Shown: positions 1-12,675, counted from the first letter of the stretch. The stretch: DNA of 64,000 nucleotides from Clytia hemisphaerica (GCA_902728285.1 CACVBU010000865.1:3110355-3174354), one strand, 5' to 3'. The notes: generated by a model from the sequence alone, not told the origin. A program made the numbers and translations.

Positions 1-11
1 AAACCTTTTTT

Positions 12-345
12 ATGAAATCCTACTTCAGCCAACTTTTGAATGTGGTTGTACCCTACTGTTATGCAAAAAATCAAAAAAATCTAATGATAAAATATCGAGA
101 AAATCACAAAAAAACACTAATTTTAGGCATATTTTGGCCCAAATTAGCCCAACAAAATTTTTTCTCGGAAATCGGGCTCCGTCACATTCGAGGGTTTAAG
201 GCTATCTATCTTTGTGCAAAAAACCAGAAAATCCTAATGAGCCAATCATGAGGAAAGCTAATAGCGAACGAACGAACGAACGAACGAACGAACGGACAAA
301 GGTTAATTTATAGGACCTCCACCGGGGTAGGTCCAAAAATTTCGG
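12..345 (+). repeat. Dispersed repeat ending in a (CGAA)n tract and a conserved tail
   Basis: Related sequence recurs near 3640-3895, 39170-39370 and 39590-39920. Shared landmarks are GGGCTCCGTCACATT, ACTAATGAGCCAATC-like text, then a CGAA tract and the tail TTTATAGGACCTCCACCGGG. The order is constant and copies are diverged, as expected of a dispersed retroposon or non-autonomous family. The short reading frame inside carries no recognisable domain. Class unknown. Confidence 0.6.
264..297. repeat. (CGAA)n microsatellite
   Basis: About eight consecutive CGAA units inside the dispersed repeat. A shorter tract sits at the same position in the copy near 39855. Confidence 0.85.
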
Positions 346-470
346 ACACCCCTTTTATCCAGACCCTCCCGTTTATTATATTCTACAAACATTTCGGACC
401 CCCCTTTTATTCGAACCCCTTACTATTCGGGACCTTAAAGTAATGGATTTAATTGATTCTACTTTTGATT
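330..470. repeat. C-rich degenerate repeat, related to the 37.3-kb MITE
   Basis: Two or three diverged units of the type CCCCCTTTTAT / CCCTCCCGTTTATT. They resemble the arms of the MITE at 37296-37590, which also contain CCCCCCGTTTATT. No coding potential is seen. From about 470 to 930 I see only noncoding sequence, including a scrap (540-620) resembling the TAAGGGT repeats elsewhere in the window. Confidence 0.35.
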
Positions 471-929
471 TTCTCGATTATTGTGATTTTTGCCCAAAAA
501 ATATACCCATACAGTGCACTCCTCTAAAAGAAACCCGCTTACAGTGCATTTCGAGGACCTCAAAAATCCTAAGTACCCTAAAGGGCGGCACATAGGCGGC
601 CGTAGGTTGGACCATATGAGTGCCCTACCCGTGATCTCCCTGTAAGCCAGTCTTGTTATTTCTGTTAATTGAATTATGTAACGCGGAATTATAAATTTTT
701 GGAGATTTGTTACTATGAAATGAAAGGGGACCGCCTAAAATTGTATTCAGTCTAACTGAACCCCCTAGTGGATATTTTCTCTCAGCTATAGGATGTTTTT
801 GTGAAGGTTTCAGTTATCTGGAAATCATCGACTTATTGCGAGTCTAGCACAACTGCAATATCAAGCTGTCAGATTTTAAGCCTGGTTAAAAAGACACTCG
901 ATTTATAGGTGACCTTTGCGAAATCGAAG

Positions 930-2272
930 GGCCAGAAATGCAATTGTACGACAAGCAGTTTTAGAGAGCTAGAAGAAAGTTGTTCCACAATGGGCTACAG
1001 ACGAATGCACAAAACTCTACCAAATAAGGTATCTGCTGTTGATACTAAGGAGCTCTCGATCCTGATGGTGTAGACCTTCGTAGAAGACGGCGTTTGAGAA
1101 GAAGACGCTACCATAGTTTAGGTCCAGCTATGTCTAGCATATCGACGGCCATGACAAGTTAAAGCCTTTGGCTTTAGTATCAATGGATGTATTGACGGAT
1201 ACTCCAGAAAATTTGATATGGCTCGAAGTTAGGAAGCTCTCATAAAAAATGCCTGAAGTAATTGCAAAGTAATTTGGAAGCGGTAAAGGAGTTTGGTGTT
1301 CCATTAGACTGATAAAGCTGACAATGGGACTGAACACTCATTAATAGAGCCAATTCATACCTTCCTGCGGTTCGCTGATGGTAGGGAAAACGCATTCAAT
1401 TCTTTCTCTCTCAACTCTCCCCAGAATGAAAGAATCGAGGCTTATTGGTCGATTTTGCAACGTGACAGAATTGGATGGTTGAGGAAGTTTTTAAACGATA
1501 TTATAGATTTAGATTTATTTTCAAATTTAGATCCTGTTCAAGTTGACTGTATCAGATTTTTCTTCATGAATCTTATTCGTCAATATCTTCAATCTATTCC
1601 AAAAGTGGAAACGGTTCTGCCACAGGTAGACCCGATTCTCTTTACTACCTTCCACATCTTCGAGGAAAACAGAATTATTCTGGTCAAGTGGATACTGATG
1701 ATATACTTTAAGCGTACATATTTTCGCGAACAGAATCTTTCGCGAGGTTGAAAATTCGCGAAATTTACGACTTTTACTTTCGCGAATTTAAGGAAAATAA
1801 ATAATAACTTTCGCGAATTGGGTGATGAAAATGAAGATTTTCACACGGAAAATAGCTCAAAAGTGACAAATGCTTCTTGATTTCGATTGAAAACTGGTAT
1901 TATATGACTTCAATGGGGATTTTAAGGCAAACAAATGCCAAAACTAGTACTTTTCATTTTGATTTCGAAGTTTTACAAATTTTCAACTTTTTAAACAATT
2001 TTTCACGAGTATAAACTTTCGCGAATCGCCTTTTTCAGAATTTTCAAAGGCAATTACTTTCGCGAAAATTCTCGAAAATCGCGAAAGTTTCTGCTCGCGA
2101 AAGTTTGTACGTCTAAAATAGAACAGTTTGCTCAAACAACTAGAATACCAAGAGATTTTTCTCCAGAGTTCGAACAGTTTGAGGTTGGAAACGAAAGTTT
2201 ACGACACCCAAAGACTGTAGCAGAAGCTATTGACTTATACATTACACTTTTAGATTTAATCCGTTATAGCGA
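930..2272 (+). pseudogene. Integrase-core (DDE) transposase relic
   Basis: Read across several frames, this matches the eukaryotic transposon family annotated as integrase core domain. In order: an HTH-like GYRRMHKTL segment (about 988), a basic DLRRRRRLRRRRYH linker (about 1070-1115), the first catalytic Asp in HIDGHDKLKP (about 1140), NGCIDGYSRK, the second Asp in ADNGTEHSLIEP (about 1320), and the catalytic Glu in SPQNERIEAYW (about 1425). A longer open stretch at 1455-1751 carries DRIGWLRKFLNDIIDL and SNLDPVQVDCIRF. A C-terminal part resumes after an inserted MITE, at about 2105-2272. Frameshifts and stops (for example a TAG just before HIDG) show it is dead. Family assignment is firm; the exact superfamily name is not. 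Confidence 0.75.
1711..2113. mobile_element. MITE with TTTCGCGA-rich ends, TA target duplication
   Basis: The ends are inverted: AGCGTACATATTTTCGCGA at the left, and the right end reads AGACGTACAAACTTTCGCGA on the minus strand. It is flanked by TA (1709-1710 and 2114-2115). The interior repeats the word TTTCGCGAA many times. It splits the integrase-type relic, whose coding resumes on the far side. No coding capacity. The TA duplication suggests a Tc1/mariner-type mobiliser. Confidence 0.75.
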
Positions 2273-3600
2273 TATTTCAAAAATAATTTATTCAAACTAC
2301 ACCTTTAACATGTCATTCGTGTGTCATCCCCCCTGAAAACTACCAGTCTAATCTACACTAATCTATGCTCTCTTAAACTCTTAAGTTTCAATCAGACTTT
2401 TGTGTGTCTTTCGTTACAATCGACTTTTGGGTTTGTTTTGTTTCAATCGAACTTTTAGGTGAAGTGGGCTTCGTTTCGATTGAACTTTTAGGGTTAGTTA
2501 CGTTTTAATCGAACCAAAACTTACTCGAGCGGATTTATTGGAGTCAATTAATCAATCGTAGGTCTATTTAGTCAAAACCCTCAATAGACCAACGTCCGAG
2601 ATTTAGAAAGGCCTTAAAATGGTTTTTGTAGGGCACCCCTTAGATTGGGGCAAATTTTGATAATATTCTCCTACTAGGATGTAGAATTGACAAAAGATTT
2701 TCCTCCGAATCTCCTGTAGTTTTTGAGTGAATCGATTTTAGTTAACGATAGAGTTTTTTAAGGGTCTCCCTTTACTAACGATTTTTTTCGAGGTCTGGAA
2801 ATCTAATATCTGAGGCTACCAATGGATTCAGCGTGAAAAGTAGAAAAGCGAATAACGCTACTTTATATGTTTCGACCACCTGGTGCCGAGAAATGGCATT
2901 TTTAAGGTGAGAAATCGATGTTTTGGGTGTTTTCCGATGACGTCAGCATTTTCTTAGGAGCTTTTTCAGAAAAAAATCATTCTTCACAGCTTGGGTAGCC
3001 CTGAATTATCCCAAAATGGCATGGTTTGTTTACTTTAGATGTCTGGATCGCGAGCATATTTTGGTTTTAATATTGAAAATTATCGATATTTCTTTTGCTG
3101 AGTTAGCCAGCAGTTTTTCAGCTCAGACATCGATTAGTTAACAAACCAATACCATTTTCAGGGTTCTAGGAAAATTGCCCCCATTAAATTTGACCAACAC
3201 TGAGATTCTACATTATATATCTATATTCGCTTGCCTTTGACGACGATTAACTTAGCACCTTCAAACGTTATTGCGGCGCCGTTAATAAGCCTGTAGCTGA
3301 AATAAAATATTCTCAGCTTTTGCTGGGGTGGTCACCACAAATCTACCATTTTATGGAATAGACCATGAACCAAAATTTTCCGTTCACTTTTCTGACCCCT
3401 TAAGGTCTATTATCTCAGATTTATAAAAAAAAGTGTACCCTGGTTAGTTAGGGAATCCTACGTCTTCGATCCTACCTACTGTATTACAATAGAATCTCAG
3501 CCCTTGACCAATCAGATATCTATATTTCAAGAAATACCGTTTTCCAGCGATTCTCGGCTGTTCCGGCGATTTTAAGAAAGTTCCGGCCACCAAAATCAGT
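2273..3600. other. Noncoding stretch with degenerate tandem repeat
   Basis: No gene is supported. At about 2384-2515 a unit of the form GTTTCAATCGAACTTTTAGG recurs four times with drift, at spacings of about 40-50 bp. The remainder is AT-rich sequence without a recognisable element. Confidence 0.5.
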
Positions 3601-3639
3601 TTTGTTAACAATTCAATCATGCTTGATGATGGACATTGC

Positions 3640-3895
3640 TATAAATAATGTTTTGTGTGAAAAAAAAAACAAAGAAATATCAGGAACTATCGATAATTAT
3701 CATTATTGGTCTTTTAACTTCGAAAATCGGGTTCCGTCTCATAATTTCTTGGTCTCATTTTGGGCATTACCATTTTTTGCATCTTTGTGCCAAAAATCGG
3801 GAAAAACTAATGAGCCAATCTCGCGGATTTCTTATACTATGGACGGATGAACGAACATCATTTAATTTATAGGACCTCCAGGTAGGTTCAAAAAG
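3640..3895 (+). repeat. Second copy of the (CGAA)n-tail dispersed repeat
   Basis: Carries AAAATCGGGTTCCGTC, ACTAATGAGCCAATCTCG, a short GAACGAAC remnant and TTTATAGGACCTCC, in the same order as the copy at 12-345. It is more diverged and the tail is shortened. Confidence 0.55.
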
Positions 3896-4290
3896 TTGGA
3901 AGCTAAGCTATAAAGTAAACAGTAAATCACTCCCAGAAATTTCCTCGTATGTTCAGAATAATACTTTTTTCTTTTTTTGATAAAAACTAGCAAAATGCAT
4001 GAATAAAAAATTGGCAGCTAGACTATATACAAGAGGTAAACTGCTTCCAGAAATTTCCTCGTATGTTCAGAATAATATATTTTCTTTTTTTTTGATAAAA
4101 ACTAGCAAAATGTACGGCAAAATGTATGAAATAAAAATCAGAAGCTTTACTATATACAAGAGGTAAATCACTCCCAAAAATCTCCTATGTTCAGAATAAT
4201 ATATCTTTCTTTTTTTGATAAAAACTAGCAAAATGTATGAAATAAAAAATTGGAAGTTTGACTATAAATAAACGGTAAATCATTCCCAGT
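3895..4290. repeat. Minisatellite, unit of about 115-125 bp
   Basis: About three and a half direct copies begin near 3895, 4012, 4137 and 4250. Each contains TTCAGAATAATA, a T-rich run, TGATAAAAACTAGCAAAATG and a TTGGAAGCT-like boundary. Copies differ by small indels. Noncoding. Confidence 0.75.
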
Positions 4291-4705
4291 AACATTTTTG
4301 AAAATAATTTTTTGCGCTATATTCTGAGATATCTCACATTACCAAAGGATTAAACAATCTTTTAAGCTTAAACCTAAGATTAACTGAATAGGCACTCCCA
4401 CAAAATAAAAAAATTGTATCTCAATAGGAAAAATAACCTATCGTTAAGATACAAACCATCCAATACAAACATAAGAAGTCAAATTGAAACGGCCAGTATT
4501 GGTTAAAATTTACTATCAACAAAATGTCAAAACGACGAAGGTAGATGTCTTTTTTTCAAATAGTTACACTTTCAAACGGATGTGCTGTAAAAACTAAGAC
4601 AAATAACATCAAGAGTATTAAAAAAGTTTTAAAAATGATCTCTATCGTTTTAAAGTTCAGTTATTCAGGCCATATCCATTCCCCAGTCAGTTCTAGCAAG
4701 AACTC

Positions 4706-7575
4706 TATAAAGTCAGATCGGTGTCAAAATCAAAACGTCGGGTCGTAATATCAAACCGTCAGATCGTCGGGCCGAACCGTCAGGCCGTAATGTCAAACTG
4801 TCAGATCGTCGGGTCGAGCCGTCGGGTCGTAATGTCAAAAGGTCAGGTCGTCGGGTCGAACCGTCGGGTCGTAATGCCAAAAGGTCAGGTCGTAATATCA
4901 AAAGGTCGGGTCGTGATGTCGAACGGCCGGGTCGTAGCGTCGAACCAGACTGCCGGGTTAAACTGCCGGGATACAATGCCGGATTATCGGGTTTATCGGG
5001 CTTATCAGATTAGTTAAAATCTCGTTCCGCAGAATACTATAAATTAAATTCTTGGAAAATATATCTGGGGCCTTAAAGGGATTCCTATCAGTCTGTTCCT
5101 CTAAAGGATCCTGCATTGTAACAATATCAAGATTGAATTCTTTTGCTAACCAATTTATACAGAACTATCTCTTCTCTTGCTTCTTTCAGTTAAATAACAA
5201 TGTAGTCAATTTAAACACTCAAGAGGAGAAAGAGATTTCTATTTCCTCTCGAAAGTGTGCATATGGATCTGAGAAGTGAAATGAAACTCATCAACAAGAC
5301 AAGAAAGACTTGTTCATCTCTCGAAAGTGTACATATATGGATCTGAGAAGTTAATGAAACTCATCAAGACAAGAAAGCCTTGTTCAAAGAAGATTTTCAT
5401 GGTTCGTACTTCAAATTATGGGACATTTTTGTTCATCCAATGACTTGAAAAATCAACTCTGGAGACTGTATTCTACATAACTTCAGAATACTTCGATAGA
5501 ATCATGGAACGCGGATATTATTTTCTCGATAAAAGCACTGTATCATGAGAATTTGCACAAACCAAATAAAATGAAGTGAAAAGTAACTCTACGATGAATG
5601 AAAAACTCTGGTTCTGAGCATCATATTGTACTGATTTGGAATTTTATGAAATAATGTCGAGGAAAGTAGGACACATTGATTTGATTAAATTCAAAATCCT
5701 GTGACTATCATTGAAAACTAAGATCAAACCATCGATCAAGGGACTTTGTCTTCTTGTGCTTCTGGCATGGTTCGACTCTGAAGCTACATATCTATGCACC
5801 CTTTTTGAAAGTCCTCGTACATGCTATGATTTGGGAACAGCTGAACATATTTTTCACGTACCAGTTTGTTTCCTGATGGATGGACATAGCTGCATTTTTT
5901 ACAGTGGTATGGATATGCTGCTGTAAGAAGAATAACTGTTTACATTTTATTTACGTTGTTAACTTGAGTGAATGTGGAATATTGTGACTGATGTTGTATG
6001 AAGTGACGATAAATACATATAGTGCTAGAGTTGCCTGAAGTGGTCTCCAGTCATGCATGGATAGGCCCCATAGCTCAACTGCAGCCTTCTTCAGGCATAG
6101 TAGGTCCCCGCCCCCTTTACCCTTCTTTGGGTAAATTTTTATCTCATATATGATAGTACACGGTATAAGGATTATTTTTTTATTTTACCCTAAAAACGAA
6201 ATTTTTACTGTACATTGTAGGTAGATGCTCTTATTCATTTTAAGGGACATAGTAGTATTATACCAAAACGTTATTTGGTGAATAAGAAAATTTTAAGATA
6301 TTAAAAACATTTTCTGCTAAAAAAAGGAAGTATTTTTCACCAACAGTTTTGATAAAATTTTATTTACTGGGCAACTTTTTTCCCTATGAAGTGCTACTGT
6401 GTGAAAAATTCTGAGGGCGCTTTAATTGAGAATTTTTTTTTGAATGGAAAGAAATATTTTGGAAGGCAACTTCAAAGAGGAGGTCATATTATTATTATTC
6501 AAATACTTTTGCATCACTCTTGATAAAAGTGAAGCCATAAAGAATTTGTAAATACTTTATATAGTTTTCAAAATCCAAATGTATATACAGGAATTTTGTA
6601 ATGTGATGTTATTTTTTTCAAAAAATGTTTTATGCTTTATTTACTATTTGTTATTTTGTTCATCTGCTCTTGATGAAACACAAAGAACACAGGAAAACAA
6701 AAAAGAACTGTTTATATCTTCTCATCTCACAATCTCTTTGTGTATAGAAAAACTCTAATGTAGTATTTACATTTGTGAATCAATTTTGGCATAGCAAAAC
6801 AGAAAATTTCCTTCATATAAGTATGATACAAGACAGAAGAAATTACACGAAAGATTTTTCATTCCCCTCCCAACTTCGAACTTTTTTATGTCGCAAAGTA
6901 TTTTTCGGTTTGTTTAGATTACGAAAACGAAAGTGAAAATCCCGTTCGACCAATCAAATTGTAAACTTTTATCGCGCTCGACCAATCAAATTCCAGGCAC
7001 GTGACCATAATATTTTGATTTGCGTAGTATTGGATTGTGTATATCCCTTTAAGCACAGAAGAGTAACAACAGAGAGAAAGATATTTAGGATTATTCTTAG
7101 ACTAGAATCTACTCCTGGCCCTGGCGGCTGAACTTTGCTTTCTCTGATAATTTTAAAGCGTCATCCAGTCTATCAATAAGCACTGTGGAGTAGATTTATT
7201 CTAAAAACGTCAGAAAAATAAAAAAGCTATGATGTACATCGGGCCTTAAAAAATGATATTTTACAGAACGATGTCAAATATTCCGATAAACCGGCATTGG
7301 ATCCCGGCGGTCTGGTTCGACGCTTCGATCCGACCGTTCGATATTACGACCCGACCCTTTGATATTACGACCCGACCCTTTGATATTACGACCCGACCCT
7401 TTGATATTACGACCCGACCCTTTGATATTACGACCCGACCCTTTGATATTACGACCCGACGGTTCGACCCGACGACCTAACCTTTTGACATTACGACCCG
7501 ACAGTTCGACCCGACGATCTGACAGTTTGACATTACGGCCCGACGTTTTGATTTTGACACCGATCTGACTTTATA
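4706..7575. mobile_element. Foldback-type element with satellite-like inverted arms
   Basis: The two arms (about 4706-4995 and 7270-7575) are inverted copies. Both start TATAAAGTCAGATCGGTGTC and then run through a tandem array of about 19-bp units (GTCGGGTCGTAATATCAAA type) to CCGGGAT/ATGCCGG at the inner ends. The element is flanked by GAACTC on both sides (4700-4705 and 7576-7581), a 6-bp target duplication. The interior of about 2.3 kb has only short ORFs I do not recognise and an internal 75-bp direct duplication. It is inserted in the terminal exon of the HECT-like gene. Class unknown; foldback architecture is clear. Confidence 0.8.
5245..5395 (+). repeat. Two-copy direct duplication of about 75 bp
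   Basis: CTCTCGAAAGTGTGCATATG and the following GATCTGAGAAGT...CATCAA...CAAGACAAGAAAG text occurs twice in tandem with a few substitutions and indels. It lies inside the foldback element. No function inferred. Confidence 0.7.
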
Positions 7576-9433
7576 GAACTCTATTAAATTCGTCACGTAA
7601 ATCCGGGAAGGAAGTATATGCGGCAGATATTTCCAATAACGGAGCACATGTATGAGCAATGGATCTACGTTGTGATCTGGTTGCAAATGCGATGAAAGAA
7701 ATTTCAATTTTTGAGACAAGTACTACGTCAGCTCCCGTTGTAAAGTAAAGAAAGTTTTTCAAGGCGTTCATTTCCAGATTCATTACATATTCTTTCAAGT
7801 AAGAAAACACATCTCGTTCAGCCAAACTTTTAGGTTCATTTTGTAACAGTCTCACTACCTTCATATTGGTTGGCTCCATGGATGAATAAAGATCCTCTAC
7901 AGCTTTGGCATCTGGCAATTTTTCTTTAAGTGGCGTGAGAGTGTTTTTCCATGTACATACCATAAGATAGGGTTTTTGCACTAACTCTTGTCTAGCTAGC
8001 TCCAAAAACACCCCGTAAACATTCATGCACGATACCTTCGTTCTGCATCGATATCTATCCAGAATGTTCTGAAAAAATTCGTCGTCGAATACATTTGATG
8101 TTTGGCCCGCTGTCAAAGCACTCGATACCAACCTTTCTTCAGTTTTGCTGATATACTTCAAAAACGCATCTAAAAGCATTTTGTCTGGCAAACTCTCGTC
8201 ACCAAACAAACAATTGATCACAAAAGCCTTGCATAGAGTGAGTGGAAAATAGCCACAATCTAGAAACCCTTTCACTAAGATTAATCCAATAGTTGTCCAT
8301 TCTTCGACGAAGTAGTCATGAACAACAAGGGGAACTCTTTGCATGTTGCCTAAAAATCTGGTGTCCAAAATTTCTCTCCAGAATGAAGTGTACCTTCTGC
8401 AGTTTCTTCTTTGCCTGTACAATCGATAAGTTTGAATTGGATTTTCGATCTTATGTTTACGTTGGCAAATCCTTGTAACATATCTTCTCGCAATGTGGAT
8501 CTCCTCAGACGAATTGTCACACTAAAAGCAATGAAATATTTTCTTTAAGATTGTTAAATAAAACAAAACGTGAGTACCTGATAAACGGTGTGTTCAAAAT
8601 GAACGAGGGGATAAAAAGACAAAAAAAAATTAAAGTCGTCAAATTCAAAAATTTGTTGGTCCATTCGAAAGAGCATGAAAAACTGGTAAAGAAAAAGGTC
8701 ACAACCTATATCTCTGAAAATGCATATCTCTCTCATATATTAAGGAAATAAAGCATTATGACGTCATAAATGATGACGTCATCGAAAAATGAAAAATTGT
8801 CAAAATTCAAAAAATTTTGGCTCAACTTTAATTTTTTGTTGCTATGGTAACCAATGACGTCATTTTCCATGGCAACAGGGGTGTTAGAATTTTGTAACCC
8901 AAGACTTTCTTGATCCTTGAGGGGTCAGGGCATCAGATCAAAAGTTAGTTTGCTTGTAACAAATCTGTGCACACGAGAAGCTTTTTTGATACACGAGCCT
9001 GCACTAACTGTATACTATTAGCTTATTAGTTGCAAATAAATTTGGTGAGAAAGATGCCTTTGCTTTTTACTATTTCGGAAAATTTTTATAAAACAGCTCC
9101 TTCGGCAAGCAAAGGGGGAGGAAAATAGTTTTCTTGCCAGATCGATAGACAGTCAGAAAAGTTCAGATTCTAGCTCCACTAAACTTAAGTTGAAAAAATC
9201 ATAAAACAAACTTACTCAATGTCTTCAACAAGGTCAATCAAATCAACCACTTGCTCTCCATTTGCTGCATCATCTGTAAAGGAAAATTATCTGTTAAAAT
9301 GCAAATTTTAAATGAAGATATGATTAACTTTATTCTTGCCCCTGAAACGTAAGGTATATAGAAAACTAGCTGGTGCCTAGCGTCATGCGCCGTTATAGCT
9401 GTTAGTAAACACAGAAAAGCTCTGGCGATAGTA

Positions 9434-10060
9434 CCGGGTGACCCACGAAAAAGTTCGGACGTTTCTCGGCGTCTTGAGGCCGAACAAATGTGCCAAAGTG
9501 CTTGGAGTTTTATTATTTAGAAAGTAGATATCCTAACTTAAAATCCGAGCCATTACTTTTTAAATTTGACGCACAAGTTCCCTAGTTATGAGCTTTTAAA
9601 CTCAAAATTCACTTTTCGGAAAGTGTAAAAAATAGGTAAAAAAGGGGTATCAAATTAGGTATTTTTAGACGTTTTTGATATACAGTTTTTGAGAAAATTC
9701 CTTGAAAGTGCCAATTTTGATAAAAACTAGTCTTGGTTTAAACAAAAACTACTTTAAAAGGTGTTTTTAATAATTATTAATGTCATAAAACTCGTTAAAT
9801 AAGTCAATTTATAAGAGATTTTCTAATTGATTGCATTAATTTAATACCTCTTTTTTACGTGTTTTTTACACTTTCCGAAAAGTGAATTTTGAGTTTAAAA
9901 GGTCATAAGTAGAGAACTAGTTGGTTAAATTTAAAAAGTGATAGCTCAAATTTTAAGTTAGGATATCTACTTTTTAAATACCAAAATTCCGAGCACTTTG
10001 GGACATTTGTTCGGCCTCAAGACGCCGAGAAAGGTCCGAACTTTTTCGTGGGTCACCCGG
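9434..10060. mobile_element. Long-palindrome MITE, TA target duplication
   Basis: The outer ends CCGGGTGACCCACGAAAAAG are exact inverted copies, and similarity continues inward for about 230 bp per arm, so nearly the whole 627-bp element can fold back. It is flanked by TA (9432-9433 and 10061-10062). It lies in an intron of the HECT-like gene. The ends and TA duplication resemble mariner-type non-autonomous elements. Confidence 0.85.
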
Positions 10061-10211
10061 TATATAACAAGATAAGAATCGAAACCATTGAAAACTGACT
10101 TGGAACTTAAGCTCCTGGACGAATATGGCTTTTTAAGAAGTATATTACAACACCCCCTATTTTTGCCTACTTATTTTCAAAAGACATTTATCAGTGCTTA
10201 TTTTAAAGGGC

Positions 10212-10729
10212 AAAACCATGTATATCAAGTTACCGTAAACTTCATTATTATTAACCAATTCAGGTGACACCGAACTTTCGTCAACGATTGGGCCTAGAAT
10301 AAAAAAAAACGGCGGTATAACAATAACAGCTTCATTAGAATTGATATCATTTTTGAAACGTATCCATAATTTTGATGTTACAAAATATTTTGAAAAACTT
10401 TCCTTCAGAATTCAACTTTTCTAGCGCCACCCTGCTAAGTAAGGTAAAAAAGAAGACTTTAACAATAATTAAAACCATGTATATCAAGTTACCGTAAACT
10501 TCATTATTATTAACCAATTCAGGTGACACCGAACTTTCGTCAACGATTGGGCCTAGAATGAAAAAAAACGGCGGTATAACAATAACAGCTTCATTAGAAT
10601 TGATGTCATTTTTGAAACGTATCCATAATTTTGATGTTACAAAATATTTTGAAAAACTTTCCTACAGAATTCTCTTTCTAGCGCCAACCCTGCTAAGTAA
10701 GGTAAAAATGGTAATTTTGGGCTAAAATT
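10212..10729. repeat. Tandem duplication of 259 bp containing an exon
   Basis: The segment starting AAAACCATGTATATCAAG at 10212 repeats at 10471 with only a few differences. Each copy contains the same 60-nt exon of the HECT-like gene with intact AG acceptor and GT donor on the minus strand. The exon is a multiple of three and phase 1 on both sides, so one or both copies could be spliced in without shifting frame. Confidence 0.85.
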
Positions 10730-11572
10730 TGCTCCTGAGGGCTATTTTTTAAAAAAAGTGAAAGGTGACGAAAAAAGTTGGTCCCATCATAATTTAGTAC
10801 TTTACTGACCGGTCCGTAAAAGACACCTCCTTCGGAACTCAGAAACTACTGAAGCTTTTGACTCGAAATTTTCACCAGTTGTAGGTCTTAGTGATCTAAG
10901 ACAATGTGCAGAATTTTAGTTCGGCCACCTGCGTGGTTGGTATTTTACAGACCAGTCAGTATTTTACCTTGATTGCTAAACTGTCGAATGTGCTAACCAC
11001 AACTGCAGTATTTTTAAAGTTACTTGTAGGCCCAATTGTAAAATACTTTTAACCTAAGTGAATTCTCACAATGTTCTAATTTTCAAGTCATTACCATTTC
11101 TCAATCCTAAGATATGAAAATTTAGGCCAAAATTAGCCTAAAAAGGCCGGTCTGTAAAATACACCTATACATTAAGTGACAAAAAATTGACCCCCAGCCC
11201 CAAAATTATATGTTATATGGAGCTACCACACAAAATTTGAGCAAAACAAAATAATATGAATTGTCCATTTGACAAGTCTTTCAAAAATTATCAAAAATTT
11301 TTGTTTAGGGAGGCCTATTTGCCCCCTCCCCCAAAGATACACGAAGGCTTAACTCATACCATACCCATAACATAAAACAAAACTGACATCATGCACAATG
11401 AAGGCTCAATTTAAATTGCACTCTCTGCTAACAAAAGAAAAATTATCTGACCAGACCTGTTGACTTTATTTTATGTATTTACATATTGAAATTTTCCAAA
11501 AATCAAGAAGTGGACTTCTTTCAAGCTAACCCTAAGTGACTAAGTGAAGGTAAAAAGAAGTTTATCAAATTA

Positions 11573-12675
11573 GGGAGTGGTCATAAAGTATCTACTAGAG
11601 GGGGGTGGAGGATTCTAGGGGGGGTTCCAAATTTTTTTTGAGGGTTGGGGGGGGGGGGGTTCCAAAATTTTTTTGAGGGGTTTAGGGGGGGTTCCAAATT
11701 TTTTTGGGGAACTCAAGGAAAATGTAGGAAGCCTAATTTCATGGTTTTACGTTTCAAGATTTGAAAAATTTTTCGGCCTCACGGCCGACAACTCATTATT
11801 GATTTTATTGGATATGTACATGTCATATAGGCATTATTTGGACATCATCGCCTTGCCCTTTTGGTTTGTAGTATTGAGCTAGGTGAGGGAAGTAGATTAA
11901 TGGCTCTCACAACTCATCAGAGTGGTTTAAATTTGTCAAAACAAAGTGTCTTTTAGCTAAAATGGTGGTGAAAAACATCGAAATTTTCTCCTGTCGGCTC
12001 AAACCATGGTTGCGCCTCCTTAGCCTCTATTAATATTTTCTAAATTACATACATAGGGCTTTGACAAACCCTATAAACTTGTAATAAGGGTTTTATAGAA
12101 AAATTTCAAACTCAGAGAATTTTATTTTTCAGACTCCTTTTATTAACAACAGAATAGCTTGTATTTTAGGGTCTCGAGTACCTGATCTTCAAAATTTTCT
12201 CCCTTCGGGGCCAACCATGGTGGCCCCTCAGGATATCTTGAGTAATTGAGATGCCTCTGTAATGTTTCATGAAAAATGGCATTCAACATCTCACCATCAG
12301 TTTCAAAATAGACTCAGGGAGATTGTGTATCAGTAATTTTCAGGGAAAATAAGCCGTAATTTTCTCCCAAAACTTTGTGAAACTCATTCATAGAAAATGA
12401 CTCGTTGATTCTTGTCTTATCCCTGTTATACTCAACTTAACAGGGCCAAACTATCTCCATATACAAACAAATGATACTCTTTGTACCGCATCTGTATGAA
12501 TTCTTTTTCGCGTAAAAATTTTTCTAGTAGGGGGGGGGGGGTGCGAAAAAATATTGGACCTTATGAGGGGGGGTTCGAAAATTTTTTCCAGCTTGGGGGA
12601 GGGGGTGCGAAATTTTTTTGGGATTTTTCCAAATATCTTCCACTCCCCCCTAGTAGATACTTTATGTCCACTCCC
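11573..12675. mobile_element. MITE with GGGAGTGG ends, TTA target duplication
   Basis: Left end GGGAGTGGTCATAAAGTATC and right end GATACTTTATGTCCACTCCC are inverted copies, with G-rich subterminal runs on both sides. Flanks are TTA (11570-11572 and 12676-12678), as for PIF/Harbinger-type elements. On the minus strand the TAA copy supplies the second to fourth bases of the exon 1 splice donor of the HECT-like gene. Interior ORFs are low-complexity and unrecognised. Confidence 0.8.

Noticed and set aside
3895..4290. CRISPR-like array
   Set aside because: The units are whole-length direct repeats of about 120 bp without unique spacers, in a eukaryotic context; it is a minisatellite.
4713..5017. 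ORFs with repeated RPDGSTRRPDLLTLRPD-like protein on both strands
   Set aside because: They are translations of the tandem array in the foldback arm and occur in several frames, as expected of a repeat and not a gene.
5711..5926. 71-codon ORF MKTKIKPSIKGLCLLVLLAW with a signal-like start
   Set aside because: The hydrophobic start is suggestive, but there is no homologous family I recognise, it is inside the foldback element, and no second exon was found.
7253..7568. ORF with repeated RPFDITT heptapeptide
   Set aside because: Same array in the opposite arm of the foldback element; open only because the unit lacks stops.
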